Shown here: positions 28,110-37,581 of the stretch, piece after piece
Numbering within the stretch: position 1 is the first letter of the stretch
How the letters are laid out: every line of letters begins with the position of its first letter
Assembly (NCBI GenBank): GCA_009993955.1
Contig: JAACSL010000019.1
Location: forward strand, 28,325 to 92,324
Direction of reading: 5' to 3'
Source: Paraglaciecola sp.
GTDB taxonomy: Bacteria > Pseudomonadota > Gammaproteobacteria > Enterobacterales > Alteromonadaceae
Length of the DNA: 64,000 nt
Translations under genes and position numbers: made by a program
The notes under the pieces: generated by a model
What the model was told of the DNA's origin: nothing
Seen by the model: only the letters and a program-made list of their open reading frames with translations
Databases searched by the model: none

Positions 28110-28209
28110 TTTTGGTAAGTATAGTTACCAAAACAACGGTTTATAGCTATCTTGTCGGTGGTAGACGATTGAAAAATCAGTAGATTTACAAAGGTAAGAC
28201 CACCGACAA
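28110..28209. repeat. two inverted repeats downstream of purL
   Basis: First, TTTTGGTAA (28110-28118) and TTACCAAAA (28125-28133), a 9-base hairpin with a 6-base loop. Second, TTGTCGGTGGT (28152-28162) and ACCACCGACAA (28199-28209), an 11-base perfect inverted repeat 36 bases apart. They lie in the 311-base gap between the small membrane protein and purL. The first may end the purL transcript; the second is unexplained. Nothing else is visible in the gap. Confidence 0.6.
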
Positions 28210-28226
28210 CTGACTTAGTTCCTACC

Positions 28227-31200
28227 CTAGCCTAGATAAACCCGAGCATTTCTAAACATTCGCATCCAAGCCCCATCTTCTTGCCAATCAGCGGGATGCC
28301 ATGAGTTAGCAACGGTTCTAAACACCCGTTCAGGATGAGGCATCATGATAGTGGCACGACCATCACGACTGGTTAACCCTGCAATACCAAGGGGCGAACC
28401 GTTAGGATTAGCCGGATAGTGTTGCGTGACGCTGCCGTAATTGTTGATGTATTGCAAGGCTACCGCCTGTTGCTCAAGGGCTAACTGTGCACCGTTTAGC
28501 TCTGCAAATTCTGCACGTCCTTCTCCGTGTGAAACCGCTATTGGCATCCTTGAACCTTGCATACCTGCAAAGAAAATCGAGGGATTGTGAGGGATGTCTA
28601 CCATCGCTACCCGCGCTTCAAAGCGTTCACTTTGGTTGCTGACAAAATGGGGCCACAGCTCGGCACCAGGGATCAACTCTTTGAGGTTAGACATCATTTG
28701 GCAGCCGTTACATACCCCCAAAGAGAAGGTATCAGCTTGTGCAAAAAACTCGGCAAACTGATCTCTCACACGTTGATTAAATAGAATGGATTTAGCCCAA
28801 CCTTCACCAGCGCCCAATACATCACCGTAGGAAAACCCACCGCAGGCCACCAAACCTTGAAAACCTTTCAAGTCAGTACGTGCGTTGATCAAATCGCTCA
28901 TATGTACGTCAATAGCATTAAACCCAGCACGGTCAAAGGCGGCGGCCATCTCCACATGAGAATTCACGCCTTGCTCACGTAAAATGGCGATTTTCGGCGC
29001 AATCCCTTTGGCAATATACGGTGCCGCCACATCTTCGCTAACAGAATAGCTTAACTTGGCATGCAAACCAGGATCGGCTTTATCGGCCTTGGCTTGGTAT
29101 TCTTGTTGTGCACACTCTGGGTTATCTCGTTGCGCCTGCATGTGCAAGGTTGTCTGTGCCCATATCTGACGGAAATGCACACGACTGTTATGCAATATCA
29201 GTTGTTCTTTATGATAAACATGCACCTCATCGTCATCACGTAAAGCGCCGATAGGATGAGCAAGGTGGCTAATACCAAAGGTTTCAAACACTGTTTGCAT
29301 ACGCAGTTTGTGTTCTGCAGCAATCTGCAGCACTGCGCCTAATTCTTCGTTAAACAACAATGCAAGTGGCTCACCACTCAGTGCAGAAATATCGAGGTTA
29401 ATACCGGTTTTACCTGCAAAGGCCATCTCCACGACGGTAGTAAACAAACCTCCGTCAGAGCGGTCGTGATAAGCCAATAACTGCCGCTCATGCACCAGTT
29501 GTTGCAAGGCTAAAAAGACGTTTTTTAACTCTGCCGCAGAGTCAACATCGGGACAAACCTCACCCAGTTGTTGATAAACTTGCGCTAAACAACTGCCCCC
29601 CAAACGATTCTGCCCTTTCCCCAAATCTAACAGCCACAATTCACTGTCTTTGACATCAGTGTTCAATTGTGGGGTCAAGGTCTTACGCACATCCTGCACA
29701 GCACCAAAAGCCGAGATCACCACTGACATTGGCGCGGTCACTGACTTCTGTTCGCCATTTTCTTGCCAACTGGTTTTCATCGACATCGAGTCTTTGCCCA
29801 CTGGTATGGTGAGATCCAAGGCTGGACACAGTTCTTCACCAATGGCGTTAACCGCTGCATACAGTCCAGCGTCTTCGCCGGGATGACCCGCAGCAGCCAT
29901 CCAGTTTGCTGAGAGATTAATGCGTTTTAAATCACCGATATCAGCGGCCGCGATATTAAGCAAAGACTCCGCTACCGCCATCCGTGCTGACGCAGCTGGA
30001 TTAAGCAGAGCGATGGGGGCTCGCTCGCCCATCGCCATAGCCTCACCTTGATAGGTATCAAAGGCGCTGGCCGTTACCGCCACGTCGGCTACAGGCACTT
30101 GCCAAGGACCAACCATTTGATCACGGCACACTAAACCAGTCACTGAACGGTCACCGATACTGATTAAAAAGGTTTTTTCTGCCACAGTTGGCAGTTTTAG
30201 GATCCTTTCAGCTGCTTCACTAATCTCGATAGACTCTGTTGTGAGAGCTTTGGTTTGCGGCGCAAGTGTTGTCACGTCACGCAACATTTTAGGGGTTTTT
30301 CCCAACAATACGTTGAGAGGTAAATCAATGGCCTGATTGTTAAAATGCGCATCATTTACGGTAAGATGAGCGGCCTCGGTTGCTTCGCCAACTACGGCAA
30401 ACGGTGCGCGCTCTCGCTCGCAAATGGCGGCGAAGGTGGCTAAATTTTCTGGCGCCACCGACAATACATACCGCTCTTGTGACTCATTACACCACAACTC
30501 CAGAGGTGTCATGCCGGCTTCATCATTGGGCACTGAGCGAAGATCAAAAATACCACCACGACCGCCATCATTGATCAATTCAGGGAAGGCGTTAGACAAA
30601 CCGCCTGCACCCACATCATGGATGAACTGAATGGGGTTGTGATCACCCAGCTGCCAACACTTATCGATAACTTCCTGACAGCGTCGTTCCATTTCCGGGT
30701 TACCACGTTGCACGGAAGCAAAATCCAGGTCGGCCGAGGATTGACCAGAGGCCATAGACGAGGCTGCACCTCCACCTAAACCAATATTCATGGCAGGACC
30801 ACCCAGTGCTATGAGTTTGGCGCCAACTGTAATTTCGCCTTTTTGGGTATGCTGCTTACGTATGTTACCCAAACCGCCTGCTAGCATGATGGGTTTGTGG
30901 TAGCCTCGAACTTCAGTGCCTTGATGGGTGCTGACAGCTTGCTCGTAACTGCGGAAATAGCCGAGTATGCTGGGACGACCAAATTCATTGTTAAACGCAG
31001 CACCGCCCAGCGGTCCATCAATCATAATATCGTAAGCACTGGCAATGCGTTCTGGCTTGCCGTAAGGTACTTCCCAGGGTTGAACAAAATCAGGAATATG
31101 CAAGTTAGATACAGAAAAGCCCACTAAACCAGCTTTCGGTTTTGACCCACGTCCAGTGGCACCTTCGTCGCGAATTTCGCCACCCGATCCCGTTGCTGCA

Positions 31201-32117
31201 CCAGAGAAAGGGGCAATGGCGGTGGGGTGATTATGGGTTTCGACCTTCATCAGAATGTCGATATCCTCATGCACGTAGCGGTACTCACTTGTCTGCGGAT
31301 CAGGGAAAAAACGCCCCGCAAAACTCCCTTCCATGACAGCGGCATTATCTTTATAAGCAGAGTGCACATTAGCGCCACATTGCTCATAGGTATTTTTGAT
31401 CATTTTAAACAGCGACTTTGCTTGGCTTTGACCATCAATGATCCAATCGGCATTAAATATCTTGTGGCGGCAATGCTCCGAGTTAGCTTGAGCAAACATA
31501 TACAGCTCAATGTCATGGGGATTGCGTCCTAAGGCCATAAAATTATCGAACAAATAATCGATTTCATCGGCGGCCAAGGCTAATCCCAGCTGACTATTTG
31601 CCGCTTCGAGGGCAGCTTTGCCCCCGGTAAGAATATCGATACGGCTCAGTGGTTTAGGCTGCTCTTGTTTGAACAACTGCGCGGCATCTTGCATATCGTT
31701 GAACACGGTTTCTGTCATGCGATCGTGTAATAACGCGCTGATCTCTTGCTGTTGGGCTAGGCTTAAGTCGCCAGCTTGCACATAAAACGCCGTACCACGC
31801 TCAATTCTGAGTATGTCTTTGAGTCCGCAATTGTGGGCAATATCAGTGGCTTTTGACGACCATGGAGAAATGGTGCCGGGTCTCGGAGTCACTAAAAACA
31901 GATGCCCTGACGCCTCGTGTACGGCCAATTTGGGCCCATAGCTAAGCAACTTATTGAGTACTTGTTGATGTTCTGCACTCAACCCCGTTTGCAGATGCAC
32001 AAAGTGCATGTACTCAGCGTATATCGCTTCGACTTGTAATCCACTAGATTGTAATTGAGCTAACAATTTTTCAAGACGAAAATCGGAAAGAGCAGGCGTA
32101 CCACGAAGCACTAACAT
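28227..32117 (-). CDS. purL: phosphoribosylformylglycinamidine synthase
   Basis: A 1296-residue single-chain large-type PurL (E. coli 1295). It makes FGAM from FGAR, ATP and glutamine in purine synthesis. The N-terminal PurS-like part begins [14 protein letters not shown]. The synthetase core has [20 protein letters not shown] and the duplicated AIRS-like halves. The C-terminal class I glutamine amidotransferase domain has the catalytic Cys in [10 protein letters not shown] and the His/Glu pair near [10 protein letters not shown]. The start is ATG 32117 by alignment with E. coli; the open frame extends 15 codons more. Confidence 0.97.
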   Translation of the reverse strand: MLVLRGTPALSDFRLEKLLAQLQSSGLQVEAIYAEYMHFVHLQTGLSAEHQQVLNKLLSYGPKLAVHEASGHLFLVTPRPGTISPWSSKATDIAHNCGLKDILRIERGTAFYVQAGDLSLAQQQEISALLHDRMTETVFNDMQDAAQLFKQEQPKPLSRIDILTGGKAALEAANSQLGLALAADEIDYLFDNFMALGRNPHDIELYMFAQANSEHCRHKIFNADWIIDGQSQAKSLFKMIKNTYEQCGANVHSAYKDNAAVMEGSFAGRFFPDPQTSEYRYVHEDIDILMKVETHNHPTAIAPFSGAATGSGGEIRDEGATGRGSKPKAGLVGFSVSNLHIPDFVQPWEVPYGKPERIASAYDIMIDGPLGGAAFNNEFGRPSILGYFRSYEQAVSTHQGTEVRGYHKPIMLAGGLGNIRKQHTQKGEITVGAKLIALGGPAMNIGLGGGAASSMASGQSSADLDFASVQRGNPEMERRCQEVIDKCWQLGDHNPIQFIHDVGAGGLSNAFPELINDGGRGGIFDLRSVPNDEAGMTPLELWCNESQERYVLSVAPENLATFAAICERERAPFAVVGEATEAAHLTVNDAHFNNQAIDLPLNVLLGKTPKMLRDVTTLAPQTKALTTESIEISEAAERILKLPTVAEKTFLISIGDRSVTGLVCRDQMVGPWQVPVADVAVTASAFDTYQGEAMAMGERAPIALLNPAASARMAVAESLLNIAAADIGDLKRINLSANWMAAAGHPGEDAGLYAAVNAIGEELCPALDLTIPVGKDSMSMKTSWQENGEQKSVTAPMSVVISAFGAVQDVRKTLTPQLNTDVKDSELWLLDLGKGQNRLGGSCLAQVYQQLGEVCPDVDSAAELKNVFLALQQLVHERQLLAYHDRSDGGLFTTVVEMAFAGKTGINLDISALSGEPLALLFNEELGAVLQIAAEHKLRMQTVFETFGISHLAHPIGALRDDDEVHVYHKEQLILHNSRVHFRQIWAQTTLHMQAQRDNPECAQQEYQAKADKADPGLHAKLSYSVSEDVAAPYIAKGIAPKIAILREQGVNSHVEMAAAFDRAGFNAIDVHMSDLINARTDLKGFQGLVACGGFSYGDVLGAGEGWAKSILFNQRVRDQFAEFFAQADTFSLGVCNGCQMMSNLKELIPGAELWPHFVSNQSERFEARVAMVDIPHNPSIFFAGMQGSRMPIAVSHGEGRAEFAELNGAQLALEQQAVALQYINNYGSVTQHYPANPNGSPLGIAGLTSRDGRATIMMPHPERVFRTVANSWHPADWQEDGAWMRMFRNARVYLG

Positions 32118-32144
32118 AGGTTGGTTCCATTTAGCTTGAGTATT

Positions 32145-32156
32145 GCCAACGCTTGC
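32145..32156 (-). promoter_or_regulatory. possible PurR operator upstream of purL
   Basis: The minus strand reads GCAAGCGTTGGC. The PurR half-palindrome pattern is GCAA-N-CG-N-TT-N-C, so one conserved position differs. It lies 28-39 bases upstream of the purL ATG, a sensible operator position. This is motif reading only. Confidence 0.35.
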
Positions 32157-32249
32157 GGCCACTCAGATGAGAAGGAAATTTTAAGCGCCGAATTATAGGG
32201 TAATTCGCCTCGCTTGATAAGCGCTTGTTAACGCGAAAAGCAGATTTTA

Positions 32250-33737
32250 TTGGGCTTTGAGGCAGAAAAACAAAAGCTGGATGATCGTGTTTATTTTGTT
32301 CACAATACCAGCCTGAATAAAAGCGGGGTTGTCATTATTTTAAGTCGTAGTCTGTTCATTTGTCTGTTATTGAGTTGCCTAAGCGCTTGCCAAGATGAGC
32401 GACAACGCAGCAGCTTGCGTGGCGTGCTCGATGAAGGGGTACTCAAAGTCGGCACAACTTATGGGTTAACCACCTACTACAACGGCGCTACTGGCCCAGT
32501 TGGCTTTGAATATGAACTTGCTGAGGGCTTTGCTGCCTATCTTGGCGTAAAACTTGAAGTTTTCCCCTACTACAATCCCAATGAACTTTACCCACAACTG
32601 TACAATCAGCACTTAGATTTAATTGCAAGTGGTGTGGGGGTGAGCCCCAAACGCCTGAATGAATTTAACTACGGCCCTGCCTACCAACAAGTCAGTGAAA
32701 AACTAGTATTTAAACAAGGCAAAGAATGGCCGCGGGACATCGCCAGCCTAAACGGCAATTTAATGATTGTGGCAGGCAGCAGTCATAGTGATACCCTTGC
32801 TCATATCAAAGAACAAGGCATGCCAATCACATGGCAAGAAACAGAAGACAACGATACCGAAGAGTTACTTGAATTGGTGCTTGCTGAGAAATTAGATTAC
32901 ACCATTGCTGACTCTAACATACTGGCCTTAATGCGCCGTCGCTACCCTGAATTGGCTATTGGTTTTTCGTTGAATGAAGAACAAGACATCGCTTGGGCAG
33001 TGAACAAAAACAGTGATGATTCACTCCTTGCTGCGCTGATTGAGTATTTTGGCATCATCCAAACTAACGGAACTTTAGCCGCCTTAGAAGACAAGTATTT
33101 TGGCCATGTGCGCAGTTTCAATTACGTTGATACCCGAGAATTCATAAAAGCCGCGAAAGAGGTACTGCCAGAATTTTTGCCTTGGTTTCAACAATATGCT
33201 GCCGATCTTGACTGGCGCTTATTAGCCGCTATGAGTTATCAGGAAAGTCATTGGCGTCCGGACGCGCGGTCAATTACCGGTGTAAGAGGCATGATGATGT
33301 TAACTTTGGCCACGGCAAAAGATTTGGGCATTGGATCACGTCTGGATCCGGAGCAAAGCATTCGGGGCGGCGCCGCTTATTTAGCCAGCCTCATCCAACG
33401 TATTCCAGATCGCATAGACTACCCAGACAAGCTTTGGTTTGCCTTAGCGGCCTACAATATTGGTCTTGGTCATTTAGAAGATGCACGGGTGTTAACCGAC
33501 CGTCAAGACGGCAACCCCGACCTGTGGGTAGATGTAAAACTGCGTTTGTTGCAATTGCGCCAAAAGAAGTATTACAAAACCACTACTTATGGTTATGCCC
33601 GCGGTAATGAAGCCGTTGCCTATGTAGACAACATCCGGCGCTACTACGATACCCTGAAGTGGTTAGATGAGCAGCAAGCACCAGTGGAAGAAACGATACC
33701 ACCGGAAGAATCCATCGAAACGTCAGCAACGGAGTAA
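32250..33737 (+). CDS. mltF: membrane-bound lytic murein transglycosylase F
   Basis: Up to 495 residues. A lipoprotein signal (SLFICLLLSCLSAC, Cys about residue 47) precedes an extracellular solute-binding-protein-type domain (about 60-310: LKVGTTYGLTTYYNG, GFEYELAEGFAAYLGVKLEV). A C-terminal SLT domain (about 325-450) has the catalytic Glu in AAMSYQESHW and GVRGMMMLT. It cleaves peptidoglycan to 1,6-anhydromuropeptides. Start is odd: the frame has no ATG or GTG before the signal peptide. The TTG at 32250 gives a 30-residue extension; a rarer start nearer the signal is possible. Confidence 0.93.
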   Translation: MGFEAEKQKLDDRVYFVHNTSLNKSGVVIILSRSLFICLLLSCLSACQDERQRSSLRGVLDEGVLKVGTTYGLTTYYNGATGPVGFEYELAEGFAAYLGVKLEVFPYYNPNELYPQLYNQHLDLIASGVGVSPKRLNEFNYGPAYQQVSEKLVFKQGKEWPRDIASLNGNLMIVAGSSHSDTLAHIKEQGMPITWQETEDNDTEELLELVLAEKLDYTIADSNILALMRRRYPELAIGFSLNEEQDIAWAVNKNSDDSLLAALIEYFGIIQTNGTLAALEDKYFGHVRSFNYVDTREFIKAAKEVLPEFLPWFQQYAADLDWRLLAAMSYQESHWRPDARSITGVRGMMMLTLATAKDLGIGSRLDPEQSIRGGAAYLASLIQRIPDRIDYPDKLWFALAAYNIGLGHLEDARVLTDRQDGNPDLWVDVKLRLLQLRQKKYYKTTTYGYARGNEAVAYVDNIRRYYDTLKWLDEQQAPVEETIPPEESIETSATE

Positions 33738-33742
33738 AAGAC

Positions 33743-34486
33743 TCATTGCCCTTGCCACGAGACAGAATTGGGTGAGATAAGATATAAAGCCCCCAATAAA
33801 CACAAAAATACTGCAACAAAAATACATACCAGCAACACCAAACTGAGCCATTTCTGCCACCAGTGTTGATCAGGTGCACTGACACGGACACTCGTCCAGA
33901 ATAGGCACAGTAAAAATACGATGCTCAAAGCGGGTATGTTCTTGTCCAAACTCAAGGCATAAATATCTGCCAAAATCGTCCAAATGATCGCCCACCCACA
34001 GAAATTATATAGGGCACTGATTACATGCTCGGCCAGTGAGTGATGACGGCGAAAAAAGCACAGATAAGTGCTAATACTCAGCAAGGGTACAATCAACAAA
34101 ATAAGCAAAAGTTGCGGTGAAAAAACGGTTTGCACGTCACTGGAAATACCACTCACCGCCACGTTCAAACCCAAGATTTTTTTATCGATGAAGGTTAAAT
34201 GCAAGCCAAGGATAAATAAGGTATAAAAAACAATTTGCGCAGGGCTGTAAAAATATAATCGATCCCCTTGCCAATAGCGGCGTACTAGGGTGGCAGGATC
34301 CACAATCAGGGTATACAAGGCGCTAAAAATCCCTCTTTCTATGGAAAACACCCCTGACGATAAGGCAGAAATAACGTCTCGATAACTGGTTTTTTGCATG
34401 GTGGCTTGTTGGCCGCATGCATGGCAAAAAGCGCCGATTAATTGCGTGGAACATTGTGAGCAACTTGGTGTATTTGATGATGTCAT
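33743..34486 (-). CDS. DUF3667 zinc-ribbon membrane protein
   Basis: A 247-residue protein. An N-terminal zinc ribbon (CSQC at about residues 9-12 and CHAC at about 21-24) is followed by an amphipathic region and four to five hydrophobic segments between about residues 80 and 240. YWQGDRLYFYSPAQIVFYTLF fits the DUF3667 pattern. Function unknown. The start is ATG 34486 with AAGGAAGC upstream. Convergent with mltF, 5 bases apart. Confidence 0.75.
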   Translation of the reverse strand: MTSSNTPSCSQCSTQLIGAFCHACGQQATMQKTSYRDVISALSSGVFSIERGIFSALYTLIVDPATLVRRYWQGDRLYFYSPAQIVFYTLFILGLHLTFIDKKILGLNVAVSGISSDVQTVFSPQLLLILLIVPLLSISTYLCFFRRHHSLAEHVISALYNFCGWAIIWTILADIYALSLDKNIPALSIVFLLCLFWTSVRVSAPDQHWWQKWLSLVLLVCIFVAVFLCLLGALYLISPNSVSWQGQ

Positions 34487-34732
34487 GTTTGCTTCCTTTT
34501 CCATAAGTTCACTATAAACGGCTTGTAAATCAATACTCAAGTCAACTTTTTACAAAAATAACCATTGAAAAAAGCTGAGCTTATGATCATAGTGGTGTCG
34601 TCTAGCATACTTGTTGTCACATCGCAGTCATATAGGCACGTTACTCTATTACTAAGCGTTCTAGTTGATGCAACTTTATGCGCGTAAACAAGGTCATAAT
34701 GAAAAGACAGGATAAGAATTTTAGGAAAACAG

Positions 34733-34885
34733 ATGAAAAAGCGCCCGAACATGTTAAGTAGAAATCGATTTGCCAATAGTGGTAGACGACGTCAGTTGTT
34801 AAAACGTGTCCACCAAAAAATTAATTTACGCCGCCAACAGTTTCAAAATATTGAAGTCACCAATGATTGGGCGGAAGCCTGCTAA
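34733..34885 (+). CDS. small basic protein, 50 aa
   Basis: A short frame found by eye: MKKRPNMLSRNRFANSGRRR begins it, followed by QLLKRVHQKINLRRQQF and an acidic end (NDWAEAC). It is strongly basic (about 15 Lys/Arg), predicted soluble and mostly helical. TTTAGGA sits about nine bases before the ATG. Its stop overlaps the convergent tadA stop by 4 bases. Composition suggests nucleic-acid or ribosome contact, as inference only. I do not recognise a family. Confidence 0.5.
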   Translation: MKKRPNMLSRNRFANSGRRRQLLKRVHQKINLRRQQFQNIEVTNDWAEAC

Positions 34886-35373
34886 ACTCCTCTTTTAGCT
34901 AATTTTTTAGCCGCTCGGCGCTCCTGAAAAAAACCTGATATTTGTTGCGCGCACAATGCTTCACAAACGCCACCTGTGACATCCATTTGATGATTCAATT
35001 GATCATGCTGCGTTAAATTCATGATGCTGCCTGCCGCCCCTGTTTTATAATCTTTTGCGCCAAATACTAGGCGTGAAATACGACTATGCACCAATAAGCC
35101 TGCACACATAGGGCATGGTTCCAACGTCACGTACAATGTCGTATCAATGAGTCGATAGTTTTGCAGTGCTAATCCCGCTTGGCGGATGGCAATTAATTCA
35201 GCATGGGCTGAAGGGTCATGCAAACTGATACTTTGATTCCAACCTTCGCCAATAACCTGATTGTTTTTTACCACTACTGCGCCCACTGGAATTTCACCCG
35301 CTGCCGCTGCTTTGTCCGCTAGGCGTAAGGCATATTCCATCCAGTATTGATCGTCTTGTTGACTGTTTATCAC
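34882..35373 (-). CDS. tadA: tRNA-specific adenosine deaminase TadA
   Basis: About 163 residues (E. coli TadA 167). It deaminates A34 to inosine in tRNA-Arg(ACG). Catalytic and zinc residues are in DPSAHAELIAIR (His and the proton-shuttle Glu) and LEPCPMCAG. Also FGAKDYKTGAAGS. The start chosen is GTG 35373, which has GGAAT upstream and matches the usual length. An upstream frame to 35457 adds 28 unsupported residues, and ATG 35340 would cut into the first helix. Confidence 0.93.
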   Translation of the reverse strand: MINSQQDDQYWMEYALRLADKAAAAGEIPVGAVVVKNNQVIGEGWNQSISLHDPSAHAELIAIRQAGLALQNYRLIDTTLYVTLEPCPMCAGLLVHSRISRLVFGAKDYKTGAAGSIMNLTQHDQLNHQMDVTGGVCEALCAQQISGFFQERRAAKKLAKRGV

Positions 35374-35566
35374 GGTATTCCATCTACTCGATATTTGGCT
35401 AATTTCGTTACTTTGTTGGTTAAATTCACCAGTAAATGCCAAAGAGTTAAGCACCAAAAATATATAAACACCTGATTTATATAGATTTTAATTGTTGGTC
35501 AATAATTTGCTTTGCTAAGCGCATAAGCATAAACTTTTTTAGATAAGACACCAAGGAGAGTTAACT

Positions 35567-35800
35567 ATGAATATGACCGCTGTAGCAATCGTTGCCATCG
35601 TGTGTTGGGCCATTGTGGAACTAGTCACAGGCACTAAAAACAACAAAAAAGGTAAACAAAACAATGCGCAAGTTGATGCACTGCAACAACAAATACAAGT
35701 CCTCAAAGAAAGGGTCGAAACCTTAGAGAAAATTGTCACTGACGATAAATACGAATTAAACCGTCAATTTGATAGCCTGAGAAAAGACAAAGTCGCTTAG
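35567..35800 (+). CDS. PspB-like small membrane coiled-coil protein
   Basis: A 77-residue protein. Residues about 4-22 form a membrane segment, then a basic stretch (KNNKKGKQNN) and a coiled coil (about 35-62: VDALQQQIQVLKERVETLEK). The order membrane segment then coiled coil ending LEKIV resembles phage-shock protein B. No pspA, pspC or pspF is nearby, so the assignment stays at the level of architecture. CAAGGAGAG precedes the ATG. Confidence 0.6.
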   Translation: MNMTAVAIVAIVCWAIVELVTGTKNNKKGKQNNAQVDALQQQIQVLKERVETLEKIVTDDKYELNRQFDSLRKDKVA

Positions 35801-35971
35801 GCTTGCTGATCATCATTTAATTATGCACCTGACTCACAACGCAGCTTCTCGAGCTTATGTGGGTCAATTATTCTGCTTTACGAACTATCTCTGGGTTTAA
35901 TCCTCGCTAACTATTGAAATAGTGTAAATAACGAGCGATGAATAGGGAGACAGTAATAAAAGGAGAATACG

Positions 35972-37574
35972 GTGCAGGCTAGCTCAATCCTTCAAGAAGT
36001 GCTCAATGTCAGTGTGGCATTGTCCAGCGAACGCAACACCAAAAAGCTACTTGAGTCTATCTTGCTCGCGGCGAAAAAGCTCACCAATGCAGATGGAGGC
36101 ACAATTTATTCGGTCAACGACAAAAATGAATTGGTCTTTGACACCCTCTTCAATGACACCTTAAAACTGCATTTAGGGGGTTCATCGAACAGCGTCGCTA
36201 CCCTCAATTCCATCCCAATTTACATTAATGGTGAAGTGAATAGTCAGGCTATCGTCGCCCAAGCCGCTGCGAGCGGTAAAGTCATCAACATTGCAGACTT
36301 AACTCAGACCTCAGCTGAGCAATACGCACGAAGTAAAGCCGTCGACCAACAGTACAATTATACGACTCAGTCTGTTTTAACGATCCCCATGAAAAATCAC
36401 GAAGCAGAATTGAGCGGAGTATTACAACTTGTCAATGCCCGTGACGATGACAATAAACATATCATTCCCTTTACAGCCGAAGTCTCACGCACGGTGGAAG
36501 CCTTAGCATCTCTGGCATCAGTGGCCTTAACCAATCGCCAGTTAATCGACAATATGGAAGAGTTATTTCAAGCCTTTACTCGTCTTATTGCCAAAGCGAT
36601 TGATGAAAAATCCCCCTAATACTGGCGGTCATTGTCGACGTGTACCGGAATTAACCATGATGATTGCCGAAGCGGTGCACCGCCACAACGAAGGCCCCAT
36701 GGCGTCGTTTGTCATGACAGACGCTGATCGACACGAACTAAATTTAGCTGGTTGGATCCATGACTGTGGAAAAGTAGCCACACCTGAGTACATCATGGAT
36801 AAAGCGAAAAAGTTGGAAACCGTTTTTGATCGTATCAAACTTGTTCAGTGTCGATTTGAGCTGGCCAAACGTGAAGCAGAACTCGAGTATTACAAAGCGT
36901 TGGCAAGTAAAGATACAAAAAGTAAAAAAGTAGCCAAGGCCGAACTGCAAGGGGTGCTCTCACGTCTTGATCATGATTTGGCTTTTGTTATCAAAGCAAA
37001 CACGGGTGGTGAATTCATGTCACCCGATGATCAGGCCTATTTAGACACCGTTGCCCAATCCTGCCATGTGACATTAGCGGACAAAAAAGTTCCTTTGTTG
37101 AGTGAGGACGAGGTCTACAACTTAAGAACAGCAAGAGGCACCTTAAATCCGGAAGAAAGAACGATCATCAATCGACATATGGACATCACGGTTGAAATGC
37201 TTGATACCCTGCCCTTCCCCAAACATTTAAAACGCGTACCCGAGTTTGCCGGCGGTCACCATGAAAAAATGGATGGGACAGGTTACCCGAAAAAACTGCG
37301 CCGAGAACAAATGTCGATACCCGCCCGCATCATGGCCATCGCAGATATTTTTGAGGCGCTAACAGCTTCGGATCGCCCCTACAAAGATGCCAAAAAAATC
37401 AGTGAATGCCTGCGCATTATGGGTTTTATGAAACTCGACAATCACATTGACCCAGATCTGTTTGATGTATTTGTCAAAGAGAAAGTATACGAACAATATG
37501 CCACAAGATTTCTGAAACCAGAGCAATCGGACGAGATAGATCTGAGCAAGATCCCCGGTTTCATGATGCAATAA
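35972..37574 (+). pseudogene. GAF / HD-GYP phosphodiesterase gene, frameshifted
   Basis: A GTG start at 35972 with AAAAGGAG upstream. The first frame gives a GAF domain (about residues 10-190) and stops at 36617-36619, inside IDEKSP. The next frame resumes at once with NTGGHCRRVPELT and encodes a full HD-GYP domain: WIHDCGK (HD), a Lys-rich insertion, and GGHHEKMDGTGYP (GYP signature). Removing one A at 36618/36619 restores the usual SPYTGGH; removing one C from the C5 run at 36612-36616 would give SPNTGGH. The repaired protein is about 533 residues and would hydrolyse c-di-GMP. The domain is otherwise intact, so the shift is recent or a sequencing error. Confidence 0.88.
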
Positions 37575-37581
37575 AACGCGG

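Noticed and set aside
34699..34761. 20-codon frame just before the small basic gene
   Set aside because: Very short, no ribosome site, and out of frame with the better-supported gene that it overlaps.
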